64,000 nt of DNA from Xylaria sp. FL1777. Its lineage: Eukaryota; Ascomycota; Sordariomycetes; Xylariales; Xylariaceae. Within the stretch, counting starts at the first letter, position 1. Every line of letters begins with the position of its first letter. Below, piece after piece: positions 63,911 to 64,000 of the stretch. Position numbers and translations under genes: made by a program. The notes under the pieces were generated by a model, which was not told the origin of the DNA, ran no database searches, and worked only from the letters and a program-made list of their open reading frames with translations. The stretch is from positions 344,675 to 408,674 of the forward strand of contig MU400535.1 of NCBI GenBank assembly GCA_022578965.1. The letters are read 5' to 3'.

Positions 63911-64000
63911 AATAATTAATAAAATAATTAATAAAATAATTAATAATAAAATAATTAATAAAATAAAATAATTAATAAAATAATTAATAAAATAATTAAT
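63911..64000. repeat. 12-bp minisatellite at the window end
   Basis: About seven copies of AAAATAATTAAT, with two units lengthened by 3 and 5 bases. It runs off the end of the window. Confidence 0.9.

Noticed and set aside
1..64000. Organelle genome, Plasmodium-like or anaerobic-fungus intergenic DNA
   Set aside because: No tRNA, rRNA or coding gene in 64 kb argues against an organelle. Transition-only divergence between retroelement copies points to RIP rather than simple AT drift, although this cannot exclude other AT-rich eukaryotes.

Overview
This window looks like nuclear DNA from a filamentous ascomycete-type fungus, from an extreme AT-rich, gene-free block of decayed transposons. GC is about 13-15% (hand count of ten scattered 60-base lines: 80 G/C in 600). 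I recognise no intact gene, tRNA, rRNA or CRISPR array. The few open frames (longest 93 codons) are about as many as chance gives at this composition: stop frequency is near 0.1 per codon over about 128,000 codon positions in six frames. The organism call rests on the mutation pattern. Three copies of one LTR retrotransposon differ almost only by C/T and G/A transitions, and (CpA+TpG)/(ApC+GpT) is about 0.6 in the sampled lines. Both are signs of repeat-induced point mutation (RIP), known mainly from Pezizomycotina. A regional centromere, pericentromere or AT-isochore is the most likely setting. This is inference; nothing here fixes the species.

Layout. 1-3533 is the 3' part of LTR-element copy A (plus strand, cut by the window edge). 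3534-4725 is a T-rich spacer. 4731-12102 is a complete copy B (minus strand) of 7,372 bp, with two 287-bp LTRs and a perfect 5-bp target-site duplication TTAAT. 12108-14303 is T-rich DNA followed by a less mutated island and a compact block of 38-bp repeats and stem-loops. 14304-19403 is copy C (plus strand), truncated at both ends. From 19404 on, a second set of repeats appears: a 300-bp dispersed repeat (R1) at 19571, 29633 (inverted) and 37001, and a 102-bp tandem array near 21.2-21.7 kb. Between them lie long A-rich (about 22.5-29.6 kb) and T-rich (about 31.9-36.6 kb) domains. 37.3-52 kb has little recognisable structure. 52.1-52.4 kb is a nested tandem repeat, 56.2-58.5 kb is bounded by LTR-like direct repeats with tandem repeats inside, and 58.5-64 kb is A-rich with a 39-bp tandem repeat, a long (TA)n tract and a 12-bp minisatellite at the window end.

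The parts do not work together as a pathway. What can be read is history: insertion of related retroelements in opposite orientation, saturation by transition mutation, and a few short or single-copy islands that escaped. The observations most worth following are the almost perfectly paired inverted copies A and B, a strong depletion of TpC/GpA beyond the usual CpA signature, the structured 38-bp repeat block at 14.1-14.3 kb, and purine/pyrimidine domains that may preserve the orientation of long-dead genes.
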